Source: Mycobacterium simulans (GTDB lineage: Bacteria > Actinomycetota > Actinomycetes > Mycobacteriales > Mycobacteriaceae). Taken from it: a stretch of 52,155 nt of DNA. Below the pieces are notes generated by a model, which saw nothing but the letters and a program-made list of their open reading frames with translations, ran no database searches and was not told the DNA's origin. A program made the translations under genes and the position numbers. Below are positions 37,620 through 45,973 of the stretch, in pieces. The DNA is taken from assembly GCF_900232995.1 (NCBI RefSeq), contig NZ_OCVX01000003.1, forward strand, positions 1,163,254-1,215,408. Direction: 5' to 3'. The number at the start of each line of letters is the position of its first letter. Position 1 is the stretch's first letter.

Positions 37620-39065
37620 TCACTCTTGCGTCGTCGTCGGCGTCGCCGCCGGCCGGGTTGGTGTCGGTACTTCGGTCCTGGCCGGCGCGGTCGCGGCCGC
37701 CGGCGTTGGCGGATGCTCCCAGCCTAGAAAGCTTGGTCCGCTCACGGCAGAGATGTGTTGGATCTGGCCGTCGAGAAGGGCCCTGCTTCGGCCGAGGGCA
37801 AGCGCGTGCCGTTCGGTAAACATCCCAATGTCTCCTGGTGCGACGCGCGACGGGTCAATTGGATGTGGAACCGGCGTGCCCGGGGGCGGAATCGTAATTC
37901 CCTGCTGTTGGAATGCATCTGCGATCGGGATTCCACCGGCCGCGGCCTTGATCGCCGCTGCGAGCTGAGGGCTGGCGGCGGTCACCGTTTCACCGTTGGG
38001 CAGGGTGACGGTCGTCGGGCCCGCCGGCGGCGATTCGGGCTTGCCGGGTTCGTCGTCCTTGTCGTGTTGATGGTCGCCGTTGTCATCGTCCGGTTCGTCG
38101 GAAACCTCATCGTCCGGCTTCGGATCCTTGGGGTCCAGTCGCCCTTCCTCGAGACCGCTGGATGCCGGGTCGGCCTCGGATCCGCGCAGTAGCCCGGAGA
38201 GCGGGAGCCCACCCGGCGCGCTCCAGCCGGGACCAAAGGCCGGTGCGGTTCCACCGCCCGGTACCGGCGCGCCACCAAGGCCGGGTATCGCCGGCGTTAT
38301 CGGCATCGCCGTTGGAGCCGTGGGTTGCGCCGGAGGCGCCTCGCCCAGTAGCCCGGGATCGCCGAGCAACAGCGAATCAAGGTAGGAATCGTCGGGCGCT
38401 ACCGCCGGCTGTTGGCTGGCACCACGTGCTGATGTCCCCGTGGCGGCTGCGACCGGTGGGCGCTCGTTGGGAACGACCGGCCCACTCTTGGAGGCGTTGT
38501 ACAACGATGTCCACGCCGCCATCAGTGCTGACTTCGATGTGTCGTCGAGGCTCGCGTTCGCGACCACCTCGCGAATATCCCTGAGCTTGCCGATCAGGAA
38601 GCGCTGAAAATCACGAGCTCCAGCTGGAGTGTCCAGGTCTGATCGCGTACGTACCGCGGCCTCGGTTTCTTGCTGAAGCTTGTTGAGCGCTTCTCGGCCT
38701 TCGACGGTCTTCAGGTGAGCATTCAAGATCGCCGTAATCACTTGCAGGTCAAGTTGCGAACTAACCGAATTCTGGTGCGCCAGAGCAGCTTCCGCGGCTG
38801 CAATAGCCTTGGCGGCATCGCCTTCCTGTCGATCGGACGGGGCGCCCGGTGGGTATTGCGGCATGGTTCCGGTCGCCGGGGCAAACAGGTTCGGATGTTG
38901 TTGGCGGATCTTGGCCAAAATCGCATCCAGTTGTTCCGCACGCGTCGTGGGCGTGACGACGGCAGCCACCTCACTTGGTGTCAGTCCGGTCTGCCACGCG
39001 TTCGGGTCGCCCGTGGCGTCCCGCACGGTCTTGATGGCGGCGAGTAGGTCCGCATACGTCGACAT
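37620..39065 (-). CDS. DUF4226-type protein with long acidic/proline-rich region, Rv0026 equivalent
   Basis: A 481-residue protein. The helical N-terminal domain (about 1-195) ends with GARDFQRFLIGKLRDIREVV (149-168), a motif also found in the Rv0025-type protein. A long disordered region (about 195-345) contains Pro/Gly-rich stretches, then Asp/Glu-rich sequence (DPKDPKPDDEVSDEPDDDN). A small C-terminal domain (TVTLPNGETVTAASPQLAAA to SGPSFLGWEHPP) follows, then a Thr/Pro tail. The layout recalls secreted ESX substrates such as EspE or EspK more than an enzyme. Recalled Rv0026 has 448 residues. There is a 110-base gap to the upstream gene. Function unknown. Confidence 0.78.
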   Translation of the reverse strand: MSTYADLLAAIKTVRDATGDPNAWQTGLTPSEVAAVVTPTTRAEQLDAILAKIRQQHPNLFAPATGTMPQYPPGAPSDRQEGDAAKAIAAAEAALAHQNSVSSQLDLQVITAILNAHLKTVEGREALNKLQQETEAAVRTRSDLDTPAGARDFQRFLIGKLRDIREVVANASLDDTSKSALMAAWTSLYNASKSGPVVPNERPPVAAATGTSARGASQQPAVAPDDSYLDSLLLGDPGLLGEAPPAQPTAPTAMPITPAIPGLGGAPVPGGGTAPAFGPGWSAPGGLPLSGLLRGSEADPASSGLEEGRLDPKDPKPDDEVSDEPDDDNGDHQHDKDDEPGKPESPPAGPTTVTLPNGETVTAASPQLAAAIKAAAGGIPIADAFQQQGITIPPPGTPVPHPIDPSRVAPGDIGMFTERHALALGRSRALLDGQIQHISAVSGPSFLGWEHPPTPAAATAPARTEVPTPTRPAATPTTTQE

Positions 39066-39175
39066 CGTCTAGACCAACGGCGCTGCGCCCCGCTGCGGGC
39101 GACGTCGCGACCCCTCCATGCCCGGCGACGGTACCCAGGCGCCGCCAGGCCGACAATTCACCTTTCTACGCTTGG

Positions 39176-39538
39176 TTAAACCGCCGGGGTTTCGTACTGC
39201 GCGCGCAGGCTTTCCAGCGCTGCGCTTTTCGCGCGATCGAGCTCCTGGGCTTCTGTCACCACAGCTGCGATCTCACGCTGCTTAGCAATGAGAAACTTTT
39301 GAAACTCTCGCGCCCCCAAAGACGTATCGACCGCCAGCTCAGCGTGATCCGCTGCAGCTCGATCGATCTCGACTGCGATCGCGTCCAGCCGACGGACGCT
39401 CTCTCGCATCGCGGCATGGGCGCTGGCAAGAGCCTCGGCCAGCACACGGTCGGCCTCAGCAATCGCGTCGTGCTGTCTAGCCAGCGCCGCCTGCCGTGCC
39501 TGAATGGCAGCTACCGACGATCCGGCTTGATCCGACAT
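39176..39538 (-). CDS. Small DUF4226-type protein, Rv0025 equivalent
   Basis: A 120-residue, almost wholly helical protein, identical in length to Rv0025. The motif [20 protein letters not shown] (75-94) and the following [12 protein letters not shown] match the end of the helical domain in the neighbouring Rv0026-type protein, so the two share a domain. ATG 39538 lies 16 bases after the NlpC/P60 gene stop; the frame extends farther into that gene without meaning. It may pair with its larger relative or with the EspC-like protein. Function unknown. Confidence 0.8.
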   Translation of the reverse strand: MSDQAGSSVAAIQARQAALARQHDAIAEADRVLAEALASAHAAMRESVRRLDAIAVEIDRAAADHAELAVDTSLGAREFQKFLIAKQREIAAVVTEAQELDRAKSAALESLRAQYETPAV

Positions 39539-39554
39539 GCGTTCAACCTTCTCA

Positions 39555-40394
39555 TCAAAGTGGACGTCTGATCTGCACGTTGCTGCCCAACCGGCTGATC
39601 CGGACCGAAGCACCCGAGTAGGGCGCCTCGACGACCAGGTTGTTGCCAATCGCCAGTTGCACGTGGCCCGCGTGTGGAAAGACGAGGTCGCCTGGCCGCA
39701 CTTGCGAGCGGGGCACCGGTATCCCGTCATTAATCTGTTGATAGGTAGTCCGGTCCAAATGGACACCGGCCTGCGCATAGGCCCATTGGACCAGCCCGGA
39801 ACAGTCAAACTGATTGGGCCCGGTTGCGCCCCAGACATACGGGCGGCCCAGTCGCGACAGCGCGGCACGCACGGCGATCCCGGCGCGGCCGCTCGCGGGA
39901 GGCAGCCGTCGTCCCACCAGCCCTGAACCATGGCGGTGATGCGACATCCGGTAACGCAGCGCACGCAGTACCGCTAGATGCCGTCGCGCCCGTCCGCGCG
40001 CTGTCAAGACGTGGGCCCGTTGAGCCCGCAGCCGCGCGACCCGGCGACGCATCGCCTCGCGATGTGCCATCGGCATCATCGGATTAACAGCGGCATCGGC
40101 GCGGGCCTCCTCGAGAACACTCCCCGTTAGCTCCCGAGCCATTGCCCGGTCTCGTTGAGCACCCGCGATGACCGCCGCGACCCCGGCATCGGTGCGCGCC
40201 GCCGACAGCAGGGCCGCCCGGCTGTGGTGCGCCACTTCCTGATAACGCCCTTGTCCCGCAACAAGATTCAGTCCAGCAAGCCTATGCAGCAGCCCGTCGT
40301 AGGCCAAAGTACCCGCGTCGAGAGCCGGGGGCCGACTTCCGCCGGCGAACAGTTGATGCGCACGGCTCAATGCCTCGACTTCGTTGTGACTCAC
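39555..40394 (-). CDS. NlpC/P60 family peptidoglycan hydrolase-like protein, Rv0024 equivalent
   Basis: A 279-residue protein. An Arg-rich helical N-terminal region (1-170) precedes an NlpC/P60 domain with Cys198 in FDCSGLVQW, His244 in HAGHVQL and Glu256 as probable third catalytic residue. This family cleaves the D-Glu-mDAP bond in cell-wall peptides. No Sec signal peptide is seen; the protein starts [14 protein letters not shown], so export, if any, may use a type VII route, as for some ESX-linked hydrolases. GTG 40394 overlaps the XRE regulator stop by four bases (GTGA). Matches Rv0024 (281 residues). In an ESX run it could open the wall for the apparatus. Confidence 0.88.
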   Translation of the reverse strand: MSHNEVEALSRAHQLFAGGSRPPALDAGTLAYDGLLHRLAGLNLVAGQGRYQEVAHHSRAALLSAARTDAGVAAVIAGAQRDRAMARELTGSVLEEARADAAVNPMMPMAHREAMRRRVARLRAQRAHVLTARGRARRHLAVLRALRYRMSHHRHGSGLVGRRLPPASGRAGIAVRAALSRLGRPYVWGATGPNQFDCSGLVQWAYAQAGVHLDRTTYQQINDGIPVPRSQVRPGDLVFPHAGHVQLAIGNNLVVEAPYSGASVRISRLGSNVQIRRPL

Positions 40395-41167
40395 TGGCCC
40401 CCCTCAGCTGTTTCGGCCTGGTCCGGCGTCTCGACCGCATCGGCAAACGCGCGAATGCGGGGGAGCGCCCCCGGTGGGATGACACCTCGATTGCGGATAT
40501 CCCACAATTCATCGGTGGCGACGCCGACGAGCGCAGCGATGACCGCGTCCGGAAGCGACGACCGCGCGCATGCCCGATCAAACCGCGTGCTCAAGCTGGT
40601 CGGCATCCGCTCCAGCAGGGCGCTGCGCGTCGCTTCGAGCGCCCGCAGATGGTCCATGAGCCGATCGGTCGACTCCGCCCCGGCGTTCACCGCCACCCGC
40701 CATGAGCTTGCGGCCAGCATCTCGGCCTTCACGCATTGCGCGATCACGGAGAGAATATACGTCTCATATTCGTTTGATGTCGTCGCAGGTAGTCGATCGA
40801 TAACCGATCTGAGGGCATCCAGTTGTGCTTCGGCGTAGCCTTCGAGTACATCGGTGTCGCTGTGGCGGTCGACGACGACCTCTCCAGCCCGTTGGGGTGA
40901 CGTCGCCTTGGGCGGCTGCGCGGCGATCAATCGGGCCAGCTCGGCCTCGGGATCGGCGGCTACCAAGAGCCGCGAATAGGTACCGGGCGGTAAGCCAAGA
41001 CCGTTTTCAACCTTTTGAACTGTACTTTTGTGTGGCTTGCGGGCACCACGCTCCAGATAGCTAAGGCCCATGATGCTGACGCCGGTCGCGGCCGCGAGAT
41101 CGGCCAGCGACCAATCGCGTGACTCGCGCAATGCACGGATCGCCGCGCCGGCCGACTCACGGCTCAC
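40391..41167 (-). CDS. XRE-type HTH regulator, Rv0023 equivalent
   Basis: A 258-residue protein. Residues 8-62 form a Cro/C1-type HTH: AIRALRESRDWSLADLAAAT, GVSIMGLSYLERG, KSTVQKVENGLGL. The rest is helical and likely used for multimerisation or ligand binding. M. tuberculosis Rv0023 is a regulator of similar length; I recall redox links, but do not rely on them. GTG at 41165-41167. It is the first gene of the 15-gene minus-strand run and diverges from whiB5 across 142 bases with several dyads, so it may control itself, the run and whiB5. Confidence 0.88.
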   Translation of the reverse strand: MSRESAGAAIRALRESRDWSLADLAAATGVSIMGLSYLERGARKPHKSTVQKVENGLGLPPGTYSRLLVAADPEAELARLIAAQPPKATSPQRAGEVVVDRHSDTDVLEGYAEAQLDALRSVIDRLPATTSNEYETYILSVIAQCVKAEMLAASSWRVAVNAGAESTDRLMDHLRALEATRSALLERMPTSLSTRFDRACARSSLPDAVIAALVGVATDELWDIRNRGVIPPGALPRIRAFADAVETPDQAETAEGGQ

Positions 41168-41309
41168 CGCAGGCTCCAGCCATAGGCGGATATTACACAG
41201 GCCTCACGACACCTCAGTGTATATACGTTTTTGTCACGTTTTACTTGCGCCCCCACACAATCTGTGTATACGCTTCCGCCTACGTTTCACCGAACAAGGA
41301 GGCCGAGAC
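41168..41309. promoter_or_regulatory. Divergent promoter region between XRE gene and whiB5, with dyads
   Basis: This AT-richer gap carries GTATATAC (41219-41226), a perfect ACACA-ATC-TGTGT dyad (41255-41267) and GTATAC (41266-41271). GTGTATA occurs twice about 47 bases apart. AAGGAGG at about 41297-41303 is the whiB5 Shine-Dalgarno. The dyads are natural candidates for XRE operators, since such proteins bind as dimers. The repeats are seen; binding is inference. Confidence 0.5.
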
Positions 41310-41726
41310 ATGGCGAACCCCTGCGCAGCCAACCCTGAACTATGGTTCGGCTACCCCGATGACGACGGCGGCGACGGCGCCGCTAAGGCACGCGCCTATG
41401 AGCGGTCAGCCACCGAGGCCCGGATTCAATGCCTCCGTCGGTGCCCACTCGCACAACAGCGCATCTGCGCCCAACGGGCCATCAAACATCGGGAGGAGTA
41501 CGGCGTATGGGCCGGCGTCAAGCTGCCCGGCGGCCAGTATCGCAAGCGCGAACAGCTGGCTCAGGCACACGACGTGCTGCGGCGGATCGCCGCCGGTGAA
41601 ATCAATGCACGGCAACTTCCCGAGAATGCAGCGCTTCTGGCACGCAGCGAAAGCACCTCTGTCCCGGTGACCGCGGTGGTGTTGCACCTGCCGGCCGTAC
41701 GTATTGGCCCACGTTCGGCTGCCTGA
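41310..41726 (+). CDS. whiB5: WhiB-family iron-sulfur regulator WhiB5
   Basis: A 138-residue Wbl protein. Cys5, Cys41, Cys45 and Cys53 (PCAAN and CLRRCPLAQQRIC) bind the [4Fe-4S] cluster, GVWAG (65-69) is the sigma-contact turn, and the basic GGQYRKREQ follows for DNA contact. In M. tuberculosis WhiB5 affects virulence and reactivation, and influences ESX-related genes. The ATG at 41310 fits the known start (139 residues) with AAGGAGG seven bases upstream. A longer frame to 41070 enters the XRE gene. Its divergence from the ESX-like run suggests shared control. Confidence 0.94.
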   Translation: MANPCAANPELWFGYPDDDGGDGAAKARAYERSATEARIQCLRRCPLAQQRICAQRAIKHREEYGVWAGVKLPGGQYRKREQLAQAHDVLRRIAAGEINARQLPENAALLARSESTSVPVTAVVLHLPAVRIGPRSAA

Positions 41727-41790
41727 AAATGGCTCGTTTGCCCCACCGGCCGACGGGGTAGACGGGCCGCAGGAAACCATAGGCGCATCC

Positions 41791-43182
41791 ATGACATTCG
41801 ACCTCACACCAACGGCGGCGCAGCATGATCTGGCCCGGCGCACGCACGAGTTCGCCGAAGAGGTGGTTCGTCCGGTCGCCCTCGAATACGACCAAAGCCA
41901 GGAATTTCCCTGGCCCGTGCTGGAGGAGGCGGCCCAGCGTGGTTTCTACAGCGCACTGTTCTACCGCGATTTGATCGGCGACCCGACCGGCCTGTCATTG
42001 CCGATGTTCATGGAGGACCTGTTTTGGGGTTGCGCCGGAATCGGGTTGGCGATTGTCATGCCGGCATTAGCGCTGTCGGCCATCGGTCAGGCTGCCACGC
42101 CAGAACAGATGTTGGAATGGGCACCCGAATGTTTCGGAACGCCAGGCGATCTCAAACTTGCCGCGTTAGCGATTTCCGAACCCGAAGGTGGCAGCGATGT
42201 ACGCAACCTGCGTACCCACGCCCGCCGCGACGGCTCGGCCAATGGGGACTGGATCATCGACGGCCACAAGATGTGGATCGGCAACGGCGGCATCGCCAAC
42301 GTGCACGTGGTCAACGCCGTCGTCGACGAAGAGCTGGGCCACCGCGGACAGGCACTGTTTGTGGTGCCCGGCGGTACACCCGGCCTGGAAACGGTGCGAA
42401 AGCTCGACAAGCTGGGATGCCGCGCGTCCCACACAGCCGAGTTGCGGTTCGACAATGTCCGCGTCCCCGCAGCCAATCTACTTGGCGGACAAGAAAAGCT
42501 CGAACACAAACTCGCCAAGGCCCGCGAAACGGCCGCCGGTGGAAAGCGTGCCGGCTCGGCGACATTGGGCACCTTCGAACAGACCCGTCCGATGGTCGCC
42601 GCTCAGGCAATTGGAATCGCGCGCGCCGCATTGGAATACGCGACGACGTATGCCACGGAGCGCGAGGCGTTCGGCGGGCCAATCATCGATAACCAAGGCA
42701 TCGCGTTTCCGTTGGCAGACCTGGCAACCCAGGTCGACGCCGCCCGACTCCTGACTTGGCGCGCCTCCTGGATGGCGGCTAACGGCATTGCATTCGAGCG
42801 AGCAGAGGGTTCGATGGCAAAGCTCGCCGCCAGCGAGGTTGCCGTCAAGGCCACCGAGCGGGCGATCCAGACCAGGGGCGGCTGGGGCTACATCACCGAT
42901 CCCCCGGTGGAGAAGGGGTATCGAGATGCCAAGCTGTACACCATCTTTGAAGGCCCCAGCGAAATTCAGCGGTTGGTCATCTCGAACGCGCGGGGCGCCG
43001 CCGTGGACGCCCCGCCGCTACACGTGGTGATCGAGCCGTCCGGAGGACCGCTGAACCGGGTGTTTGGTCGCGGCACCCTACTGCGGTCCCGCGCCGCCGG
43101 GGCCGCGTTGGCCATGAAGGATCGGATTCCCCAACCGATCATGAGGGTCGCCATGCATGCGCTGCGGCCGCCGGGCAGATAA
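41791..43182 (+). CDS. Acyl-CoA dehydrogenase
   Basis: A 463-residue flavoenzyme of the acyl-CoA dehydrogenase family. Typical blocks: AALAISEPEGGSDVRNLRTH (FAD/substrate region), WIIDGHKMWIGNGG, GIARAALEYATTYATEREAFGG, and the C-terminal TRGGWGYITD then YTIFEGPSEIQR, whose Glu is the catalytic base. The last 60 residues form an extra basic tail (MKDRIPQPIMRVAMHALRPPGR). I do not recall this gene beside whiB5 in H37Rv, so it begins an accessory block. A start farther upstream at 41704 is possible but overlaps whiB5. Chain-length preference unknown. Confidence 0.92.
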   Translation: MTFDLTPTAAQHDLARRTHEFAEEVVRPVALEYDQSQEFPWPVLEEAAQRGFYSALFYRDLIGDPTGLSLPMFMEDLFWGCAGIGLAIVMPALALSAIGQAATPEQMLEWAPECFGTPGDLKLAALAISEPEGGSDVRNLRTHARRDGSANGDWIIDGHKMWIGNGGIANVHVVNAVVDEELGHRGQALFVVPGGTPGLETVRKLDKLGCRASHTAELRFDNVRVPAANLLGGQEKLEHKLAKARETAAGGKRAGSATLGTFEQTRPMVAAQAIGIARAALEYATTYATEREAFGGPIIDNQGIAFPLADLATQVDAARLLTWRASWMAANGIAFERAEGSMAKLAASEVAVKATERAIQTRGGWGYITDPPVEKGYRDAKLYTIFEGPSEIQRLVISNARGAAVDAPPLHVVIEPSGGPLNRVFGRGTLLRSRAAGAALAMKDRIPQPIMRVAMHALRPPGR

Positions 43183-43200
43183 GGCGTAGCGTCTTAGGCG

Positions 43201-44202
43201 ATGAGCAACCTGGAGACCGCGCCGGCCGAAGTCGCCTGCAGGGCTTCGTGGGATGCGGGTATCTCGCCGGTGGTGCAAGTGCTGCGGCCCCGCGAGGTCC
43301 CGCTGGGTGGGCCGAGAGCAATCCGGGTACAACGCACACTTCCCCAGCGGCAGCGCTCGCTGATCGGGGCGTGGTGTTTTGTTGACCATTACGGTCCGAC
43401 GTCCGCACACATGGACGTCCCGCCGCATCCGCACACCGGATTGCAAACGGTCAGCTGGTTGTTCAGTGGGGAAGTGGAGCACCGCGACAGCGCTGGAGTC
43501 CATGCAATGGTCCGGCCCGGCGAGCTCAATCTCATGACGGCGGGGGCGGGTATCTGTCACTCGGAAGTGTCCATCGACTCCGATCGAAGTGCGGTGCTCC
43601 ACGGCGCGCAGTTGTGGGTGGCGCTGCCGGACTCCGATCGCGATACCGGGCGCGACTTCGCGCACTACCGGCCCCCAGTGGTTTCGCTGCCAGGCGCGGT
43701 GGCGCGGGTATTTCTCGGCGAGCTTGCCGGAAGCCGCTCGCCGGTGCCGACCCACACTCCGTTGCTGGGCGCCCAGATCGAGGTTGATGCGGGTGCCGCG
43801 CTCGATATTGATGTCGATCCGGCATTCGAACATGGGGTGCTGTGCGATGCCGGCGACATAGAGATGTGCGGGATCGCCCTGGCGGTGGCCGATCTCGGGT
43901 ACCAGGGCCCCGGGAGTCCGTCAGTACGCCTGAACAACCTTGGCAAGCGCCCCGCGCGGGTGCTGCTGCTGGGCGGCACACCGTTCACCGAAGAATTGGT
44001 GATGTGGTGGAACTTCGTCGGGCGCAGTCACGACGACATCGTCACCTATCGCCGGTTGTGGCAGGACGGCAAGGACAGTTTCGAGGACCGCTTCGGCACC
44101 GTACAGGGCTATCGGGGTTCGGTCGCCCGACTACCCGCCCCACCGCTGCCCACCGCGCGGCTGCGGCCTCGACCGTCACCAAACAGAAGGGAACCCGAAT
44201 GA
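43201..44202 (+). CDS. Pirin-family protein
   Basis: A 333-residue bicupin. The N-terminal cupin has the metal-binding pattern PPHPHTGLQTV, EVEHRDS and GICHSE, matching pirin His/His/His/Glu. The C-terminal cupin (DAGAALDIDVDPAFEHGVL to FTEELVMWWNFVG) is typical for pirins. Some relatives are quercetin dioxygenases, others transcription cofactors; which applies is unknown. It starts 18 bases after the acyl-CoA dehydrogenase and overlaps the GNAT gene start by four bases (ATGA), so the three genes are probably one operon. Confidence 0.9.
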   Translation: MSNLETAPAEVACRASWDAGISPVVQVLRPREVPLGGPRAIRVQRTLPQRQRSLIGAWCFVDHYGPTSAHMDVPPHPHTGLQTVSWLFSGEVEHRDSAGVHAMVRPGELNLMTAGAGICHSEVSIDSDRSAVLHGAQLWVALPDSDRDTGRDFAHYRPPVVSLPGAVARVFLGELAGSRSPVPTHTPLLGAQIEVDAGAALDIDVDPAFEHGVLCDAGDIEMCGIALAVADLGYQGPGSPSVRLNNLGKRPARVLLLGGTPFTEELVMWWNFVGRSHDDIVTYRRLWQDGKDSFEDRFGTVQGYRGSVARLPAPPLPTARLRPRPSPNRREPE

Positions 44203-44537
44203 CTACTGACAAGACCGGCGCAGAAGCCACCGTCCGCGCGGAGCACCAGAAGTACACGATCTCCGTGGAGGGCAAGACGGTCGGCCTCGCCGACTACGCG
44301 GACCGTGGCGCCCAGCGGGTCTTCTACCACACCGAGATTGATCCGCAGTTCGGCGGACGGGGGCTGGCGACCATCCTTGTCGAAGAGGCGCTCAACGCCA
44401 CCCGCAAGGACGGCAGACGCATCGTCCCGGTGTGCTCCATGGTCGACACGGTGCTCAAGAAGCATCCCGAATTCGACGACATCACCGACCCCGTCACCGC
44501 CGAGGTCCGCGGCTGGGCACAGACGCAGCCGAGCTGA
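44199..44537 (+). CDS. Small GNAT-type N-acetyltransferase (NATD1/YjdJ-like)
   Basis: A 112-residue acetyltransferase-like protein. VFYHTEIDPQFGGRGLATIL with RGLA is the acetyl-CoA pyrophosphate loop, and VPVCSMVDTVLKKHPEF is the C-terminal signature of the YjdJ/NATD1 group. It is shorter than classical GNAT proteins, as usual in this group. The ATG overlaps the pirin stop (ATGA). Substrate unknown. It converges with amt, 15 bases between stops. Confidence 0.88.
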   Translation: MTTDKTGAEATVRAEHQKYTISVEGKTVGLADYADRGAQRVFYHTEIDPQFGGRGLATILVEEALNATRKDGRRIVPVCSMVDTVLKKHPEFDDITDPVTAEVRGWAQTQPS

Positions 44538-44552
44538 CCGTACGGCGGCAAT

Positions 44553-45878
44553 TCACGCGTCTTCGTCTTCAATTTCCTTCATGCGCGGGCGAAGCTCGTC
44601 CCGCTGACCTAACGACGGTCGGCGCACCTGCTGGTATCCGTAGACGCCCTCGGTGTAAGCCGTCTCGGCGTGCTGGGTGAGGTCGACACCGCTCACCTCG
44701 TCCTCGGCGCTGACCCGGAACCCCATGAAACGCTCGATCAACATGGCCAGCGCATAACTCACCGCGAAGGCGTAGAGGCCGACCACGACCATCGCCAAAG
44801 CCTGCTTGCCGAGCTGGCCCAATCCGCCGCCGTAGAAAAGTCCCTTCGGGCCGTGGGTCATCACCGCGGTGGCGAGCAGCCCGATCAACAGCACCCCGAC
44901 CACTCCGCCGACAAAGTGCACGCCCACGACGTCAAGCGAGTCGTCGTAGTTGAGTTTGAACTTCAGGCCGATCGCGAACGAGCACACGATTCCCGCCACC
45001 AGTCCAACGACAGCGGCGCCGACGGTGCTCACCGTCCCGCACGACGGCGTGATCGCCACCAAGCCGGCGACCACTCCCGACGCAGCACCGAAAGTGGTCG
45101 GCTTGCCGTCGCGCACCTGTTCGACCGAAAGCCATCCGAGCATGCCCAGGCAGCCGGCGACCAGGGTATTGAGGAAGATCGCGGATGCTAATCCGCTGGC
45201 GGCCAACGCGGAACCGGCGTTGAACCCGAACCAGCCGAACCACAACAATCCCACCCCGAGGAGCACGAACGGCAGGTTGTGCGGGCGCATGGCCTCCACC
45301 TTGAAGCCGATGCGCGGACCGAGCACCAGCGCCAGTGCCAGCGCCGAGGAACCCGAGACGATCTCGACAACCAGTCCGCCTGCGTAGTCGAGCACGCCCA
45401 TCTTGAACAGCCAGCCGCTGGGCGCCCACACCCAGTGCGCAACAACGGAATACACCGCAACCGCCCAAACGGGCACGAACACCATCCAGGCCGCGAACTT
45501 GGCACGGTCTGCGATGGCGCCACTGACCAGGGCCGCGGTGATGATGGCGAAGCTCAACTGGAAAGTGGCGTACAGCAGTTCGGGACCCGATCCGTGTGCG
45601 GTCTCCGGGCCTATGCCCCGCATCCCGGCGTGCGCCAATCCGCCGATGAAACCGCCGGGGTATCCGCGCGCGCCGCCGTCGGAAAACGCCAGCGTGTAAC
45701 CGACCAGCAGCCATGCCACGGTGACCAGCGGTATGGAGATGAAGCTCATCATGATCATGTTGAGCACGCCCGTGGTGCGGACCATGCCCCCGTAGAAAAT
45801 CGCCAGCCCGGGCGTCATCAGCAGCACGAGTGCGGTGGCGGCCAGCAGCCACGCGGTGGCGGCGGGATCGATGTCCAA
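44553..45878 (-). CDS. amt: Ammonium transporter Amt
   Basis: A 441-residue membrane protein with 11 expected helices. The conserved twin-His pore is visible as AHWVWAPSGWLF and VHFVGGVVGVLLIGLLA; TPGLAIFYGGMV near the N-terminus is the family signature, and GWFGFNAGSALAASG is helix 6-7. The cytosolic tail ends in an acidic stretch. The start is TTG at 45876-45878, with AAGGAG eight bases upstream, which makes this unusual start credible. M. tuberculosis has amt beside glnB elsewhere (Rv2920c region); no glnB or glnD is near this one, so it seems an additional or relocated copy. It lies after the DHA2 transporter on the same strand. Confidence 0.93.
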   Translation of the reverse strand: MDIDPAATAWLLAATALVLLMTPGLAIFYGGMVRTTGVLNMIMMSFISIPLVTVAWLLVGYTLAFSDGGARGYPGGFIGGLAHAGMRGIGPETAHGSGPELLYATFQLSFAIITAALVSGAIADRAKFAAWMVFVPVWAVAVYSVVAHWVWAPSGWLFKMGVLDYAGGLVVEIVSGSSALALALVLGPRIGFKVEAMRPHNLPFVLLGVGLLWFGWFGFNAGSALAASGLASAIFLNTLVAGCLGMLGWLSVEQVRDGKPTTFGAASGVVAGLVAITPSCGTVSTVGAAVVGLVAGIVCSFAIGLKFKLNYDDSLDVVGVHFVGGVVGVLLIGLLATAVMTHGPKGLFYGGGLGQLGKQALAMVVVGLYAFAVSYALAMLIERFMGFRVSAEDEVSGVDLTQHAETAYTEGVYGYQQVRRPSLGQRDELRPRMKEIEDEDA

Positions 45879-45973
45879 CTCTGCGGCTCCTTCGCTAGTC
45901 GTCGATGAGAATATCGGCGCGCTCTTTAACGCGGGACGGTAGACGCTGGATGCGGCGACTGGCCAGCAATCGA

